Origin: a bacterium
GTDB lineage: Bacteria > Cyanobacteriota > Vampirovibrionia > Obscuribacterales > Obscuribacteraceae
DNA length: 64,000 nucleotides
Assembly: GCA_018062085.1 (NCBI GenBank)
Contig: JAGOSY010000012.1
Span: 97,259 to 161,258 of the forward strand
Direction of reading: 5' to 3'
Shown: positions 8,897 to 17,405 of the stretch, piece after piece
Numbering within the stretch: the first letter of the stretch is position 1
Layout: each line of letters starts with the position of its first letter
The notes under the pieces: model-generated
Told to the model about the DNA's origin: nothing
The model's database searches: none
The model's input: only the letters and a program-made list of their open reading frames with translations
Translations under genes and position numbers: made by a program

Positions 8897-9334
8897 TTAG
8901 ACGCGAATCTCTTGAATGACGCCATCTTTAACAAGAATTTCGCCACCTTCTAGCCGCTGGAAAATATTTTCTCCAATGCGCACTTCCACTGGATTTTCTA
9001 CAGTGAATTGAGTGACGACACTGCCTACTGGCAGTTCTGAGAGTGCTTGGTTCTGCCCTTGCATCTCTTCTTTGAGCTGCAAAAGACGCATCTTTTCAGC
9101 TTCAACCTGAGAGCGAATTGTTTCAATTTGCACCCTGGCGTCAGACGAAACCATTCCGCCCGCTCTTTTCTCAATATCTGCTACGGCTCTTTTACCCTTG
9201 AATTCCAATTGCTGCAACTCAGCGTCAATTTGCTGAATATTGCGCAAAATCTCATTGGCAACCTGGGCCTTAAAGTTCTCAGTGACAATTGCTCTGACAG
9301 CTATTTGTCGGATGAGGCTAATTGACTCAGCCAT
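8897..9334 (-). CDS. YlqD-family coiled-coil protein
   Basis: The 145-residue protein begins with IRQIAVRAIVTENFKAQV. It continues as a coiled coil with QQIDAELQQLEFKGKRAV and VEAEKMRLLQLKEEMQGQN, and ends in a small beta domain (VTQFTVENPVEVRIGENIF, then LVKDGVIQEIRV). This matches the YlqD family of Firmicutes and Cyanobacteria; its function is unknown. It is one of the stronger hints of cyanobacterial affinity here. It appears to be a single-gene unit ending at the shared terminator. Confidence 0.75.
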   Translation of the reverse strand: MAESISLIRQIAVRAIVTENFKAQVANEILRNIQQIDAELQQLEFKGKRAVADIEKRAGGMVSSDARVQIETIRSQVEAEKMRLLQLKEEMQGQNQALSELPVGSVVTQFTVENPVEVRIGENIFQRLEGGEILVKDGVIQEIRV

Positions 9335-9378
9335 CTTTCCTCCTAACCATGTTTAATCCAGAATACATAGAGCATTCA

Positions 9379-9419
9379 GTGGCGCTAGTTTAGCAGCATT
9401 GTTGTAAAACTAGCGCCAC
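9379..9419 (-). terminator. Putative terminator hairpin downstream of the P5C dehydrogenase gene
   Basis: GTGGCGCTAGTTT (9379-9391) pairs with AAACTAGCGCCAC (9407-9419), a 13-bp stem with a loop of about 15 nt, just past the stop of the dehydrogenase on the minus strand. No long U tract follows, so it may act as a 3'-end stabiliser instead. Confidence 0.5.
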
Positions 9420-9430
9420 CTAGGTTGTCA

Positions 9431-10984
9431 CTAGAACTTTTCAGCTACCGATTTGGCCTGGGTGAAGAGCAACAGATAGTCGCGTCCACCAGCTTTTGAG
9501 TCTGTGCCACTCATGTTAAAACCACCAAATGGGTGCACCCCGACTAGGGCACCGGTGCACTTGCGATTTAAGTAAAGATTTCCGACGTGAAATTCACGAC
9601 GGGCTCTCTCTAACTTCTCGCGGCTTCTCGAGTAGACGGCTCCGGTTAAACCAAATTCAGTATTATTAGCCACTGCCAAAGCATGGTCGAAATCTTTGGC
9701 CTTGATTATGGCTAGCACTGGTCCAAAAATTTCTTCTAAAGAAATACGTGCATCGGGGGCTACATCCGCAATTACTGTAGGTTCGATGTAGAAGCCACCA
9801 TCTTTGGTGTCAATCTTGTTGCCGCCGGCGACCACTTTTCCTTCTTTTTTGCCGATCTCAACATATTCAAGAATGCTGGCATAGGCTGATTTGGAGCTAA
9901 CCGGACCATAGTTATTGGTTCGCTCTTCTGGTGTGCCCACTTTTAGGGCACGAGTGCGCTCTGCCACTTTGGCAACCACCTGGTCGTAGACTTTCTCGTC
10001 AATAATAGCTCGCGAACAAGCAGAGCACTTTTGGCCCTGGAAGCCAAAGGCGGCAGCGACAATTCCTTCTGCGGCAATGTCAAGATCGCAGTCGCTGTCG
10101 ACAATAATTGAGTCTTTGCCGCCCATCTCAGCTACTACTCTTTTGATCCAAAGTTGACCTGGTTGTGGCTTAGCAGCTAGTTCATTGATTCTTAGACCAA
10201 CTTCTTTCGAGCCGGTAAAGGCAATATAGCGAGTTTTGGGATGAGTAACTAAGAAGTCGCCAACGCTAGCACCTGGACCAGGGAGGAAGTTCAGCACTCC
10301 GTGGGGCAGGCCGGCTTCTTCCATAATCTCAACAAATTGATAGGCAATGGCAGGAGTCTCAGATGACGGTTTGAGAATCACTGTATTGCCAGCTACTATT
10401 GAGGCAGTGGTCATTCCTACCAAGATAGCGAGGGGGAAATTCCACGGTGGAATAACTAGACCAACCCCTAATGGGATGTAATAAAGCTCGTTCTCTTCGC
10501 CGGTGTTCGCGGTCACAGGTTGTGGTTCGCTCAAACGCAGCATTTCGCGAGCATAGAAATCACAAAAATCAATTGCTTCTGCTACGTCACCATCGGCCTC
10601 GGCCCAGCTCTTGCCTATTTCTAAGATCATCCAAGCTGATAGTTCATGTTTGCGCCGACGCATGATTGCTGCTGCTTTCAGTAGAAATCGGGCGCGTTCT
10701 TTGGGGCAAGTATTTTTCCATGTGTCAAAAGCTGTTAAAGCACTTTGCATCGCCTGTTCGGCTAGGTCAGTATTGGCTTTAGAAAAACTACCAATCACTT
10801 CTTTGGGATTGGACGGGTTCGTCGATACCAGCAAGTCGGCTGTTTCAATTTTTTCGCCGTTAATGACAAGGGGATACTTCTTACCGAGCTCTCCGCGCAC
10901 TTTTGCAATCGCGGCTTTCATGGCCTCTTGATTAGCTGGTAGATTAAAGTCGGTAAAGGCTTCGTTGCGGAATTCTGGATTCAT
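9431..10984 (-). CDS. rocA: L-glutamate gamma-semialdehyde (1-pyrroline-5-carboxylate) dehydrogenase
   Basis: The enzyme oxidises glutamate semialdehyde to glutamate with NAD, the last step of proline and arginine breakdown. Length (517 residues) equals that of stand-alone RocA/PruA. The N-terminus (NPEFRNEAFTDF) is typical. Key sites are VIPPWNFPLAI (about 177-187), FTGSKEVG (256-263), the base Glu286 in VAEMGGKDSI and the catalytic Cys320 in GFQGQKCSACSR. No proline dehydrogenase gene is adjacent in the window, so the substrate may arrive from an unlinked gene or from arginine/ornithine. Confidence 0.92.
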   Translation of the reverse strand: MNPEFRNEAFTDFNLPANQEAMKAAIAKVRGELGKKYPLVINGEKIETADLLVSTNPSNPKEVIGSFSKANTDLAEQAMQSALTAFDTWKNTCPKERARFLLKAAAIMRRRKHELSAWMILEIGKSWAEADGDVAEAIDFCDFYAREMLRLSEPQPVTANTGEENELYYIPLGVGLVIPPWNFPLAILVGMTTASIVAGNTVILKPSSETPAIAYQFVEIMEEAGLPHGVLNFLPGPGASVGDFLVTHPKTRYIAFTGSKEVGLRINELAAKPQPGQLWIKRVVAEMGGKDSIIVDSDCDLDIAAEGIVAAAFGFQGQKCSACSRAIIDEKVYDQVVAKVAERTRALKVGTPEERTNNYGPVSSKSAYASILEYVEIGKKEGKVVAGGNKIDTKDGGFYIEPTVIADVAPDARISLEEIFGPVLAIIKAKDFDHALAVANNTEFGLTGAVYSRSREKLERARREFHVGNLYLNRKCTGALVGVHPFGGFNMSGTDSKAGGRDYLLLFTQAKSVAEKF

Positions 10985-11171
10985 TTGTAAGTATTCCTAA
11001 ACTGATAATGGATACAGCATATATTCTCTAAGGCAAAGTTCGAGCAACATCAAAGTTGATTTAGGCTTTGCTCTTGCTTGCCTGATCAAATTAGGTTTTT
11101 AGCTTTGTCCGCAAGAGTGCAAGAGTTATACTAAATGATGGCTTTTATGATCTGGCAGAGAGAGAGTGAGA

Positions 11172-11957
11172 ATGAAGCAGTATCTCGATTTAGTAAAACA
11201 TGTCCTGGAAAATGGCGAGCGGCGCACAGACCGCACTGGAACGGGCACTATTTCTTGCTTCGGCCTGCAAAATAAATATGATTTGCGCCAAGGATTTCCG
11301 CTGCTCACCACTAAAAAAGTAAATTTTGCCGCGGTTGTGCGTGAACTGCTTTGGTTTTTGCGGGGCTCCACCAATATCAATGACGATCTGACACAACATA
11401 CCTCTATTTGGGATGCTTGGGCCAATACCGAAGGCGAACTAGGCCCAATCTACGGGTATCAGTGGCGCAGTTGGCCGAGCGAAGATGGACATATCGATCA
11501 GATAGCTAATGTGATAGAGCAAATTAAGAATAATCCTGACTCACGGCGGTTGATTGTCACGGCTTGGAACGTCGCCGACATTCCCAAAATGGCTTTGCCG
11601 CCTTGCCATATGATGTTTCAGTTTTATGTCATTAATGGACGTCTAGATTTGCAGCTCTATCAGCGTTCTGCTGATATTGCCGTTGGTGTGCCTTTCAACA
11701 TCGCTAGTTATGCCTTGCTCAATATTATGATTGCTCAAGAATGTAGCTTAACCCCAGGGATTTTTACACATACTTTTGGTGATGCCCATATTTATTCTGA
11801 TCATCTTGATGGCATTAATGCTCAGCTTATGCGCGAGCCAGGGCCTTTGCCTCGAGTCACTATTGCCAATAAGCCAATATTTGATTTGAAGTTTGAAGAC
11901 TTTGAATTGCACGACTATGTACACCAAGGTTTCATCAAATTCCCCGTGGCTGTCTAA
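11172..11957 (+). CDS. thyA: Thymidylate synthase ThyA
   Basis: ThyA methylates dUMP to dTMP with methylene-tetrahydrofolate. From this ATG the protein is 261 residues. It has the DRTGTGT motif (20-26), the FPLLTTKK segment (42-49), [12 protein letters not shown] (58-69), the active-site Cys145 in [12 protein letters not shown], the [20 protein letters not shown] stretch, and a C-terminus ending in FPVAV like the closing C-terminal segment of other ThyA proteins. An in-frame GTG six bases upstream is less likely because MKQYLDLV matches the family's N-terminus. folA overlaps or abuts the 3' end, so dTMP synthesis and folate recycling are co-transcribed. Confidence 0.96.
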   Translation: MKQYLDLVKHVLENGERRTDRTGTGTISCFGLQNKYDLRQGFPLLTTKKVNFAAVVRELLWFLRGSTNINDDLTQHTSIWDAWANTEGELGPIYGYQWRSWPSEDGHIDQIANVIEQIKNNPDSRRLIVTAWNVADIPKMALPPCHMMFQFYVINGRLDLQLYQRSADIAVGVPFNIASYALLNIMIAQECSLTPGIFTHTFGDAHIYSDHLDGINAQLMREPGPLPRVTIANKPIFDLKFEDFELHDYVHQGFIKFPVAV

Positions 11958-12510
11958 CGTGCGAGAAAAATTCGACATCATTGTCGCTGCTGATTTGAAC
12001 CTTGGTATTGGCAAAAACAATGCCTTGCCTTGGCGCATTTCTAAAGACTTGAAGTATTTCAAAGACCTGACCAGCGCAACCCCTGTGCCAGAAGTATTGA
12101 ATGCCGTTATTATGGGAAGAAAGACTTGGGAATCAATTCCTGCTGCCCATCGTCCCCTTAAGGGCCGAATCAATATTGTTCTGACGAGCAATCCGAACTA
12201 TCCAATGCCTGAAGGGCACTTCATCAGTCCCTCCCTCGATCAAGCTCTAGATATGCTTATTCCTGCTCCGGTAGATAGAGTCTTCATCATAGGTGGCGCC
12301 CAAGTCTACAACGAAGCCATGCAGCATCCTAGTTGCGGTTTGCTCTATCTCACACAGGTTCGTCACGTGTTTGACTGCGATACATTCTTACCTCCATTTA
12401 AACAGGTTTTTCAGCTGCTCTCGTGTTCTGAAGTGGAGACAGAAGATAATCTTGAGTTTTGCTTCAAGGTCTACGAGTTCAACTTCCCGGAATATTTGAT
12501 GGCAGAGTAA
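11917..12510 (+). CDS. folA: Dihydrofolate reductase
   Basis: DHFR regenerates tetrahydrofolate from the dihydrofolate made by ThyA. Motifs seen are [21 protein letters not shown] (substrate/NADPH loop), [31 protein letters not shown] and [14 protein letters not shown]. The conserved acidic position after LPW is not Asp at the usual spot, but an acidic residue (D in SKDLKYF) follows nearby as in other DHFRs. Three starts are possible: TTG 11893, ATG 11917 (41 nt inside thyA) and GTG 11959, directly after the thyA stop, which gives the most usual N-terminus. The ATG is used here for want of a decisive ribosome-binding site. Confidence 0.9.
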   Translation: MYTKVSSNSPWLSNVREKFDIIVAADLNLGIGKNNALPWRISKDLKYFKDLTSATPVPEVLNAVIMGRKTWESIPAAHRPLKGRINIVLTSNPNYPMPEGHFISPSLDQALDMLIPAPVDRVFIIGGAQVYNEAMQHPSCGLLYLTQVRHVFDCDTFLPPFKQVFQLLSCSEVETEDNLEFCFKVYEFNFPEYLMAE

Positions 12511-12511
12511 T

Positions 12512-12925
12512 ATGGCTAATCAATCTACACTGCTAACTACACTGCTACAGCGATTTTCGTTGAATAGTTTTGCTTTCTTCTTGGCTTTAGGGGCTGCTTT
12601 AGTTTTGACTGAGAAAATTGAAGCAGGTCCGGAGAATCTAAATGTACCGAGCGCTGCTGAGATTAAGGCCGGCAAGATGCTCTTTGTAAAGGCTTCTTGC
12701 TGGGGCTGTCATCCCCACGGCGAGAATTCAATGAATGGCGATAAGCCGCTCAAAGGGCCGCGCTTCGCTAAGAAGTATCGAAGTGATGTAGAGCTTATGC
12801 AAGTCATTCGTCGCGGTAGCGTTACTAGAGGCATGCCAACCTTTCCTGTAGAAAAGCTTTCGGAGCAAGATCTAAAGCAAATAGTTGTCTTTATACGCTC
12901 GCTATCTTGTAGTGCTAAGCCGTGA
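12512..12925 (+). CDS. Small monoheme c-type cytochrome
   Basis: The protein has an N-terminal hydrophobic export segment (about 16-32). A single cytochrome c domain follows with the heme motif CWGCH (63-67) and a likely distal Met ligand in RGMPTFP near the C-terminus, ending in a helix of the LKQIVVFIRSL type. At 137 residues it resembles c6/cbb3-type small cytochromes used as soluble or anchored electron carriers. It follows folA by one base and overlaps aat (GTGA), though no functional link is evident. Heme would be attached by the Ccs1/CcsA pair at 5.1-7.5 kb. Confidence 0.85.
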   Translation: MANQSTLLTTLLQRFSLNSFAFFLALGAALVLTEKIEAGPENLNVPSAAEIKAGKMLFVKASCWGCHPHGENSMNGDKPLKGPRFAKKYRSDVELMQVIRRGSVTRGMPTFPVEKLSEQDLKQIVVFIRSLSCSAKP

Positions 12926-13518
12926 TCTTCGGAAGAAAGAAAGAGCCTGAGTTTACAGCAGATCTGGTTCTGCGTTTATATTGTCAGGGAATTTTTCCGA
13001 TGGCTGATAGCAATGGCAAGATCAGTTGGTATTCACCAGATCCACGCTGCATATTTGATTTCGATTGCTTTCATATCTCTAAGCGATTGATGCGCACTTA
13101 TCGTCAGGGCGGTTTTGAAATCAAGGTCAACCACGCTTTTGAAGAAGTGATGTGGGCTTGCGCCGATCGCGAAGAGACTTGGATTAATGAAGATATCGTT
13201 CGCGTATACAGTCAGCTCAATCAACATGGCTTCGCGCACTCAGTAGAAACTTATTTTGCAGGGCAGTTAGTTGGTGGACTATATGGTGTCAGCATTGGCG
13301 GGGCTTTTATGGGTGAGTCAATGTTTCACCGCATGACCGATGCTTCAAAAGTGGCTCTGGTATTTTTAGTTGAGCGCATGAAAGAGCGTGGCTTTATTTT
13401 GCTTGATACCCAATATACAAACAAACACCTGGCCACTTTCAATGCTCGGAATATTTCCAAGGATGAATATTTGACCAGGTTGAATGCTGCTTTGGCTCTT
13501 GATTGTCGCTTCGATTGA
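12922..13518 (+). CDS. aat: Leucyl/phenylalanyl-tRNA--protein transferase
   Basis: Aat adds Leu or Phe from tRNA to proteins with N-terminal Lys or Arg, marking them for ClpS/ClpAP degradation. The 198-residue sequence shows the family blocks YCQGIFPMAD, ISWYSPDPRCIF, ETWINEDIVRVYSQL, SVETYFAGQLVGGLYG, GGAFMGESMFHR and LLDTQYTNKHLATFNA. The GTG start overlaps the TGA of the cytochrome gene. The protein is slightly short at the N-terminus compared with the Escherichia coli enzyme but keeps the catalytic core. Confidence 0.93.
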   Translation: MIFGRKKEPEFTADLVLRLYCQGIFPMADSNGKISWYSPDPRCIFDFDCFHISKRLMRTYRQGGFEIKVNHAFEEVMWACADREETWINEDIVRVYSQLNQHGFAHSVETYFAGQLVGGLYGVSIGGAFMGESMFHRMTDASKVALVFLVERMKERGFILLDTQYTNKHLATFNARNISKDEYLTRLNAALALDCRFD

Positions 13519-13545
13519 AGGCTAGATTGAAGGCTAGATTGCTAT

Positions 13546-13761
13546 TTATTTGCCAACCATTTTCTTCATGCCGTTGCCCATAGCTTTGAAGCCAGCGGCG
13601 AGGCCATGACCAATTTTTCGTGGTGCCCACATAATGCCATTGCCTACTGCTTTGGCGCCTGACACTAGTTTGTTGTCATCAGCTGCAAAGGCAGCATTGC
13701 TAGAAGCGATCACTGCCACTAACGACATTGCTGCTACTAAAGTTACTGTTTTGGATCTCAT
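13546..13761 (-). CDS. Small secreted basic protein, unknown
   Basis: From the ATG at 13761 the product is 71 residues. It starts with a clear signal peptide (MRSKTVTLVAAMSLVAVIAS then NAAFA-AD), followed by a short glycine- and lysine-rich mature part (KLVSGAKAVGNGI, KIGHGLAAGFKAMGNGMKK). The mature part is cationic and could be amphipathic. A longer in-frame reading from 13806 would overlap the end of eutA and is less likely because it would bury the signal peptide. Function is unknown. It lies immediately downstream of eutA, facing the same way. Confidence 0.6.
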   Translation of the reverse strand: MRSKTVTLVAAMSLVAVIASSNAAFAADDNKLVSGAKAVGNGIMWAPRKIGHGLAAGFKAMGNGMKKMVGK

Positions 13762-13802
13762 TTTTGTTTCCCCGGGTGATAAGGCTGAGAGCCATTTTGC
13801 CA

Positions 13803-15239
13803 TCATTTATCAGATTTGTAAAATAGTAGTGTTTTCACCACAATCGGAAGCGACTGCGTATTGGGGTCAGAGGAAGTCGATACTGGCTTGCCAACATCAA
13901 TGTAGTCGCCCTCTGTTACATTGATTCCGTCGACTGTGATTATTCTCTTATTTGTTAACAAGCCTTTTAGAATCATATTTAAGGCCATTGCTATGTCCGC
14001 TTCTGACACCAGAACGTACGGCTCGCAGGCTCCAGCGTCAAGAAAAATTTTGGCTAGTTCAATTGCTAGTTCTTTGAGAACGGTAAATGAAAGCATTTCA
14101 CCTCCAATGCCCGTCAGGACAAGGGCAGCTGGCGACGTTTGCCAGTGGTGCTCACGTTGTTGCATCTGTCGCTTTATCTCTATAGCCAATGAGTTGCTTT
14201 TTGTGGCATCAACTTTGATTAGTTTGAGATTGCGTAATGGTAAGTTTTCTAGCGCAAATCCTATGGTTGATCCGCTCAATTGCAGAGTGTGAAGTCCAGC
14301 CCCAATAACAGTTGCTCGAATGGCTCTAGGTGCGATTTTGTATGTAATATTTTGCTTCTTTAACTCGGTGCTAAGTGCTTGAGCTAAGAAAACTCCGAGA
14401 TCGCTAAATTTGGTGAAATCTTCTTCGCCAAATACGCTTGCTACTCCACCGCTCAACCAGATTTCGTCAATCTCTTTTTGGGGATTGCTTAGTGCATTTG
14501 TGAGCATTAGCTCTGCATAAGGGGTTTGACCAGCCGCAGTGAGCAAAATAGTTTTTGCCAATTCTTGCGCTAACTGGCTCAGCAGGCCAGTTTCTATAGT
14601 TGCGCCTGCTTCGAGTTGAGTCCCTGGCAGATGGCCTTTGATCACTATCTGAGCGCTATCACTGACGGCGCTGATTGTCTTTGCCTTCCAATCTAGCTGT
14701 AACATTCTGCCACCGACGTTGAGGCAGGCCGTCTCGATAATTGTGCCTTGAGCCACTAGCGCATAATTGCTGGTACCACCGCCGATATCTATGTTCAAAA
14801 TGGTCAAACCAGTCTTTTGTGAATACTCTACAGCTTGCGATCCCCGCGCTGCTAGTGCGCTTTCAAGATGTGGGCCAGCGCTTTCGACGACAAAGTCCCC
14901 GGCTAGTTCTGCTAGCTGTGCACTAACTGCTTCAGCATTGCGTGCTCGGGCCGATTCCCCTGTAATTATTAAAGCGCCGGTGTCTATATCGCTTTTTTTA
15001 AGACCAATAGTCTGATAGGCCCCTTCGATCAATTGGGCCGTTTGCTTTGCCTCAATTTCGCCAGCGGCAGTGAGCGGTGTGAGAAATACTTCGCTCTCGT
15101 AAACAATCTCGCGATTGGTAATAGCTAGATTGGGAGCGGCATTGACCAGTGAAGCATTGGCAAAGGTCAGCTTTGTCACTACCAAATGCGATGTTGTGGT
15201 GCCGATGTCTATGCCGACACTTATAAGTGCGTTGCTCAT
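13803..15239 (-). CDS. eutA: Ethanolamine ammonia-lyase reactivating factor EutA
   Basis: EutA is an ATPase that exchanges damaged cobalamin from ethanolamine ammonia-lyase. The 478-residue protein has the actin/Hsp70-like ATPase layout: phosphate 1 loop VGIDIGTTTSHLVV (8-21), TGESARARNAEAVS, phosphate 2 loop NIDIGGGTSNYALV, and the later IWLSGGVASVFG and LVLTGIGGEMLS segments. It lies 6 nt downstream of eutC, so the two form one unit. It is the accessory factor expected where B12-dependent lyase is used. Confidence 0.92.
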   Translation of the reverse strand: MSNALISVGIDIGTTTSHLVVTKLTFANASLVNAAPNLAITNREIVYESEVFLTPLTAAGEIEAKQTAQLIEGAYQTIGLKKSDIDTGALIITGESARARNAEAVSAQLAELAGDFVVESAGPHLESALAARGSQAVEYSQKTGLTILNIDIGGGTSNYALVAQGTIIETACLNVGGRMLQLDWKAKTISAVSDSAQIVIKGHLPGTQLEAGATIETGLLSQLAQELAKTILLTAAGQTPYAELMLTNALSNPQKEIDEIWLSGGVASVFGEEDFTKFSDLGVFLAQALSTELKKQNITYKIAPRAIRATVIGAGLHTLQLSGSTIGFALENLPLRNLKLIKVDATKSNSLAIEIKRQMQQREHHWQTSPAALVLTGIGGEMLSFTVLKELAIELAKIFLDAGACEPYVLVSEADIAMALNMILKGLLTNKRIITVDGINVTEGDYIDVGKPVSTSSDPNTQSLPIVVKTLLFYKSDK

Positions 15240-15245
15240 TGCTCT

Positions 15246-15962
15246 TTAGCCTAGCTGCTGCAATTTTACGCCCGATACTTTTTTGTCGAGAATGCGCTCA
15301 ATTGTTTTCACTATGAAAGCTCCGGCTTCTGTCGGCGGTGTACCGCCTTTGTGAATGTTGGAGACTACGGTGCGATCTGAGCTAACTGTGTGAGGGCCTG
15401 GGTTGTAGGTTATGTATGCTGACAGGCCACTGGCGCAGGAGAGACCTGGCCGTTCGCCAATTAAGTTGAGGGCGATCTTGGCTTTGAGGCTATGGGCAAT
15501 TTGGTCAGCGATAGCAACACGCGCATATTTAGCAATTACAATTTGACCCAGAGAAATATTGCTCATTTCAAAACCATATTCAAGCATGGGTAGTAGGTCT
15601 AGTAGATTTTCTTCTACAGCTTGGGCTGAGAGGCCATCGCTTACTACTATTTGCACATCTATGTCGCTGGGGCAGACCGTCTTCAGCTCTTCGATGACGC
15701 TTTGATCTGCTCTTTTTCCTTTTGGTGGATAGAGAATAAAATCGCGGCGACTTTTTGCGGTGGTTGTGATCAGCGGAAACTGTCTTGGCGTCGCAAACTT
15801 TTGTAAGAAGCTTTCGCCTATTTCACTGTGCACAGCGTCACGCGCAAGGGCATGGTCAGCCCTGAAACTAAGCCAGGTAGACGTAAGGGGGCGAGAGCCT
15901 GTGCGAGATACACCGATTCTTGCGGGAGTAAGGGCCTTGAGCTGTTCTGTTCTTGCCTGCAT
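15246..15962 (-). CDS. eutC: Ethanolamine ammonia-lyase small subunit EutC
   Basis: EutC is the light chain that binds adenosylcobalamin together with EutB. The 238-residue protein begins almost directly with the conserved TPARIGVSRTGSRPLT and LSFRADHALARDAVH. It later has VQIVVSDGLSAQAVEENL, LNLIGERPGLSCASGLSAY and the C-terminal VVSNIHKGGTPPTEAGAFI, all core EutC blocks. The long N-terminal extension that targets enteric EutC to microcompartments is missing. The start (ATG at 15962) lies 52 bp from the divergent eutB start, an unusual arrangement. Confidence 0.94.
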   Translation of the reverse strand: MQARTEQLKALTPARIGVSRTGSRPLTSTWLSFRADHALARDAVHSEIGESFLQKFATPRQFPLITTTAKSRRDFILYPPKGKRADQSVIEELKTVCPSDIDVQIVVSDGLSAQAVEENLLDLLPMLEYGFEMSNISLGQIVIAKYARVAIADQIAHSLKAKIALNLIGERPGLSCASGLSAYITYNPGPHTVSSDRTVVSNIHKGGTPPTEAGAFIVKTIERILDKKVSGVKLQQLG

Positions 15963-16014
15963 ATGCCATAGGGTACACTATTTGTTTTGTTGCTATTTCA
16001 AGACTGGTGAAAAA
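15963..16014. promoter_or_regulatory. Short divergent promoter region between eutC and eutB
   Basis: Only 52 bp separate the two start codons, so promoters for eutC-eutA (minus) and eutB (plus) must overlap here or extend into the coding regions. A TATTTG/TTGTTTTGTTG stretch is AT-rich, but no confident -35/-10 pair is seen. Confidence 0.4.
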
Positions 16015-17391
16015 TTGATCAAGCTCGATACTAAGATTGCTGGTCGTCACTATCAGTTTGCTGAGCTAAAGGCTGTGTTAGCTCAGGCCAATGAGGAGAA
16101 GTCTGGCGATCAACTAGCGCAAATAGGCAGCCCGAGCGAGATAGAGCGCGTAGCTGCCAAGTGTGTCTTGAGTCAGTTGCCTCTTTCTGCTCTGCGCGAT
16201 CAGCCTGTTGTACCCTACGACCAAGATGAAGTGACGCGACTGATCGACGATAGTCTGGACCCAGTTGCCTACGCTCTTATTAAAGACTGGACCGTGGCTG
16301 AGCTGCGAGAATTTTTGCTTGATAGCGATACAGATCTCAAGATGATTGAGGAGATTCGCTGGGGTCTGAGCGGTGAGATGGTCGCTGCTGTTACTAAGCT
16401 GATGTCTAACATTGATCTGATTCTGGCCGGTAGAAAATGCCAGGTTGTCGTCAAAGCAAAAACAACACTAGGTTTGAGTGGCAGGCTTTCGTCCAGGTTG
16501 CAACCTAATCATCCCAGCGATTCTATAGATGGCATCAAAGCTTCTATTTTCGAAGGCCTCTCTTATGGCGTGGGCGATGCTGTTATTGGTATCAATCCTG
16601 TTTATGACAGTGCTGACACCGTCGGGCGACTACTTGAGGAAACCCACAAAATTATCGAGCAGCTCAATATTCCCACCCAAAATTGTATTCTTTCTCATAT
16701 CACCACTCAGATTAAGGCTATTGAGCGAGGAGCGCCGGCTGGTCTGATTTTTCAAAGTATTGCTGGAAGTGAAAAAGGTAATAAAGCCTTTGGTATAGAC
16801 ATTGATTTGATAAATGAAGCTTGTGTGCTTGGAAAAAAAGAAATTTCGAGTGACTTGCCCTTTATGTATTTTGAGACAGGACAAGGTTCTGAACTTTCAT
16901 CACTATCTCACTTTGGTGCCGATCAGGTGACAATGGAAGCTCGCTGTTATGCCCTAGCCCGCTGTTTCAATCCTTTTTTGGTGAACGATGTCGTCGGCTT
17001 TATTGGTCCAGAATATCTTGCTGACGGCAGGCAAATGATTCGCGCCGGCCTTGAAGATCATTTTATGGCTAAGCTGTTGGGTTTACCGATGGGTGTAGAT
17101 GCTTGCTATACGAATCATATGGACGCTGATCAAAACGACCTTGAGAATTTGACGATTTTGCTTACCGCCGCTGGGGTAAATTACTTTATGGGCGTACCCA
17201 TGGGTGATGATGTGATGCTCTCGTATCAGAGCACAAGTTTTCACGACATTGCTGCTCTGCGGGAAATTCATCAGTTGCTACCAGCTCCAGAGTTTGAAGT
17301 CTGGCTCGAGTCTGTGGAATTACTCAAAGATGGAAAGCTCACCAAGAATGCTGGCGATCCCAGCTATTTGCCTAAGAGATTCTCTATTTAA
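16015..17391 (+). CDS. eutB: Ethanolamine ammonia-lyase large subunit EutB
   Basis: EutB carries the active site that splits ethanolamine into acetaldehyde and ammonia by adenosylcobalamin radical chemistry. From the TTG at 16015 (GGTG 5 nt upstream) the protein is 458 residues, close to the 453 of E. coli, and starts IKLDTKIAGRHYQFAELK like the family. Active-site blocks are visible: SSRLQPNHP (substrate Arg and Gln), LSYGVGDAVIGINPV, NIPTQNCILSHITTQ, MYFETGQGSELS (catalytic Glu), VGFIGPEYLADGRQMIRAGL and CYTNHMDADQNDLEN (active-site Asp). Longer readings from 15760 would run through eutC and are rejected. Confidence 0.96.
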   Translation: MIKLDTKIAGRHYQFAELKAVLAQANEEKSGDQLAQIGSPSEIERVAAKCVLSQLPLSALRDQPVVPYDQDEVTRLIDDSLDPVAYALIKDWTVAELREFLLDSDTDLKMIEEIRWGLSGEMVAAVTKLMSNIDLILAGRKCQVVVKAKTTLGLSGRLSSRLQPNHPSDSIDGIKASIFEGLSYGVGDAVIGINPVYDSADTVGRLLEETHKIIEQLNIPTQNCILSHITTQIKAIERGAPAGLIFQSIAGSEKGNKAFGIDIDLINEACVLGKKEISSDLPFMYFETGQGSELSSLSHFGADQVTMEARCYALARCFNPFLVNDVVGFIGPEYLADGRQMIRAGLEDHFMAKLLGLPMGVDACYTNHMDADQNDLENLTILLTAAGVNYFMGVPMGDDVMLSYQSTSFHDIAALREIHQLLPAPEFEVWLESVELLKDGKLTKNAGDPSYLPKRFSI

Positions 17392-17405
17392 AAGCCGCTG
17401 CTTCG

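Noticed and set aside
15760..16014. N-terminal extension of eutB across eutC
   Set aside because: It would overlap eutC by 200 bp in antisense; the family N-terminus begins right at the TTG at 16015.
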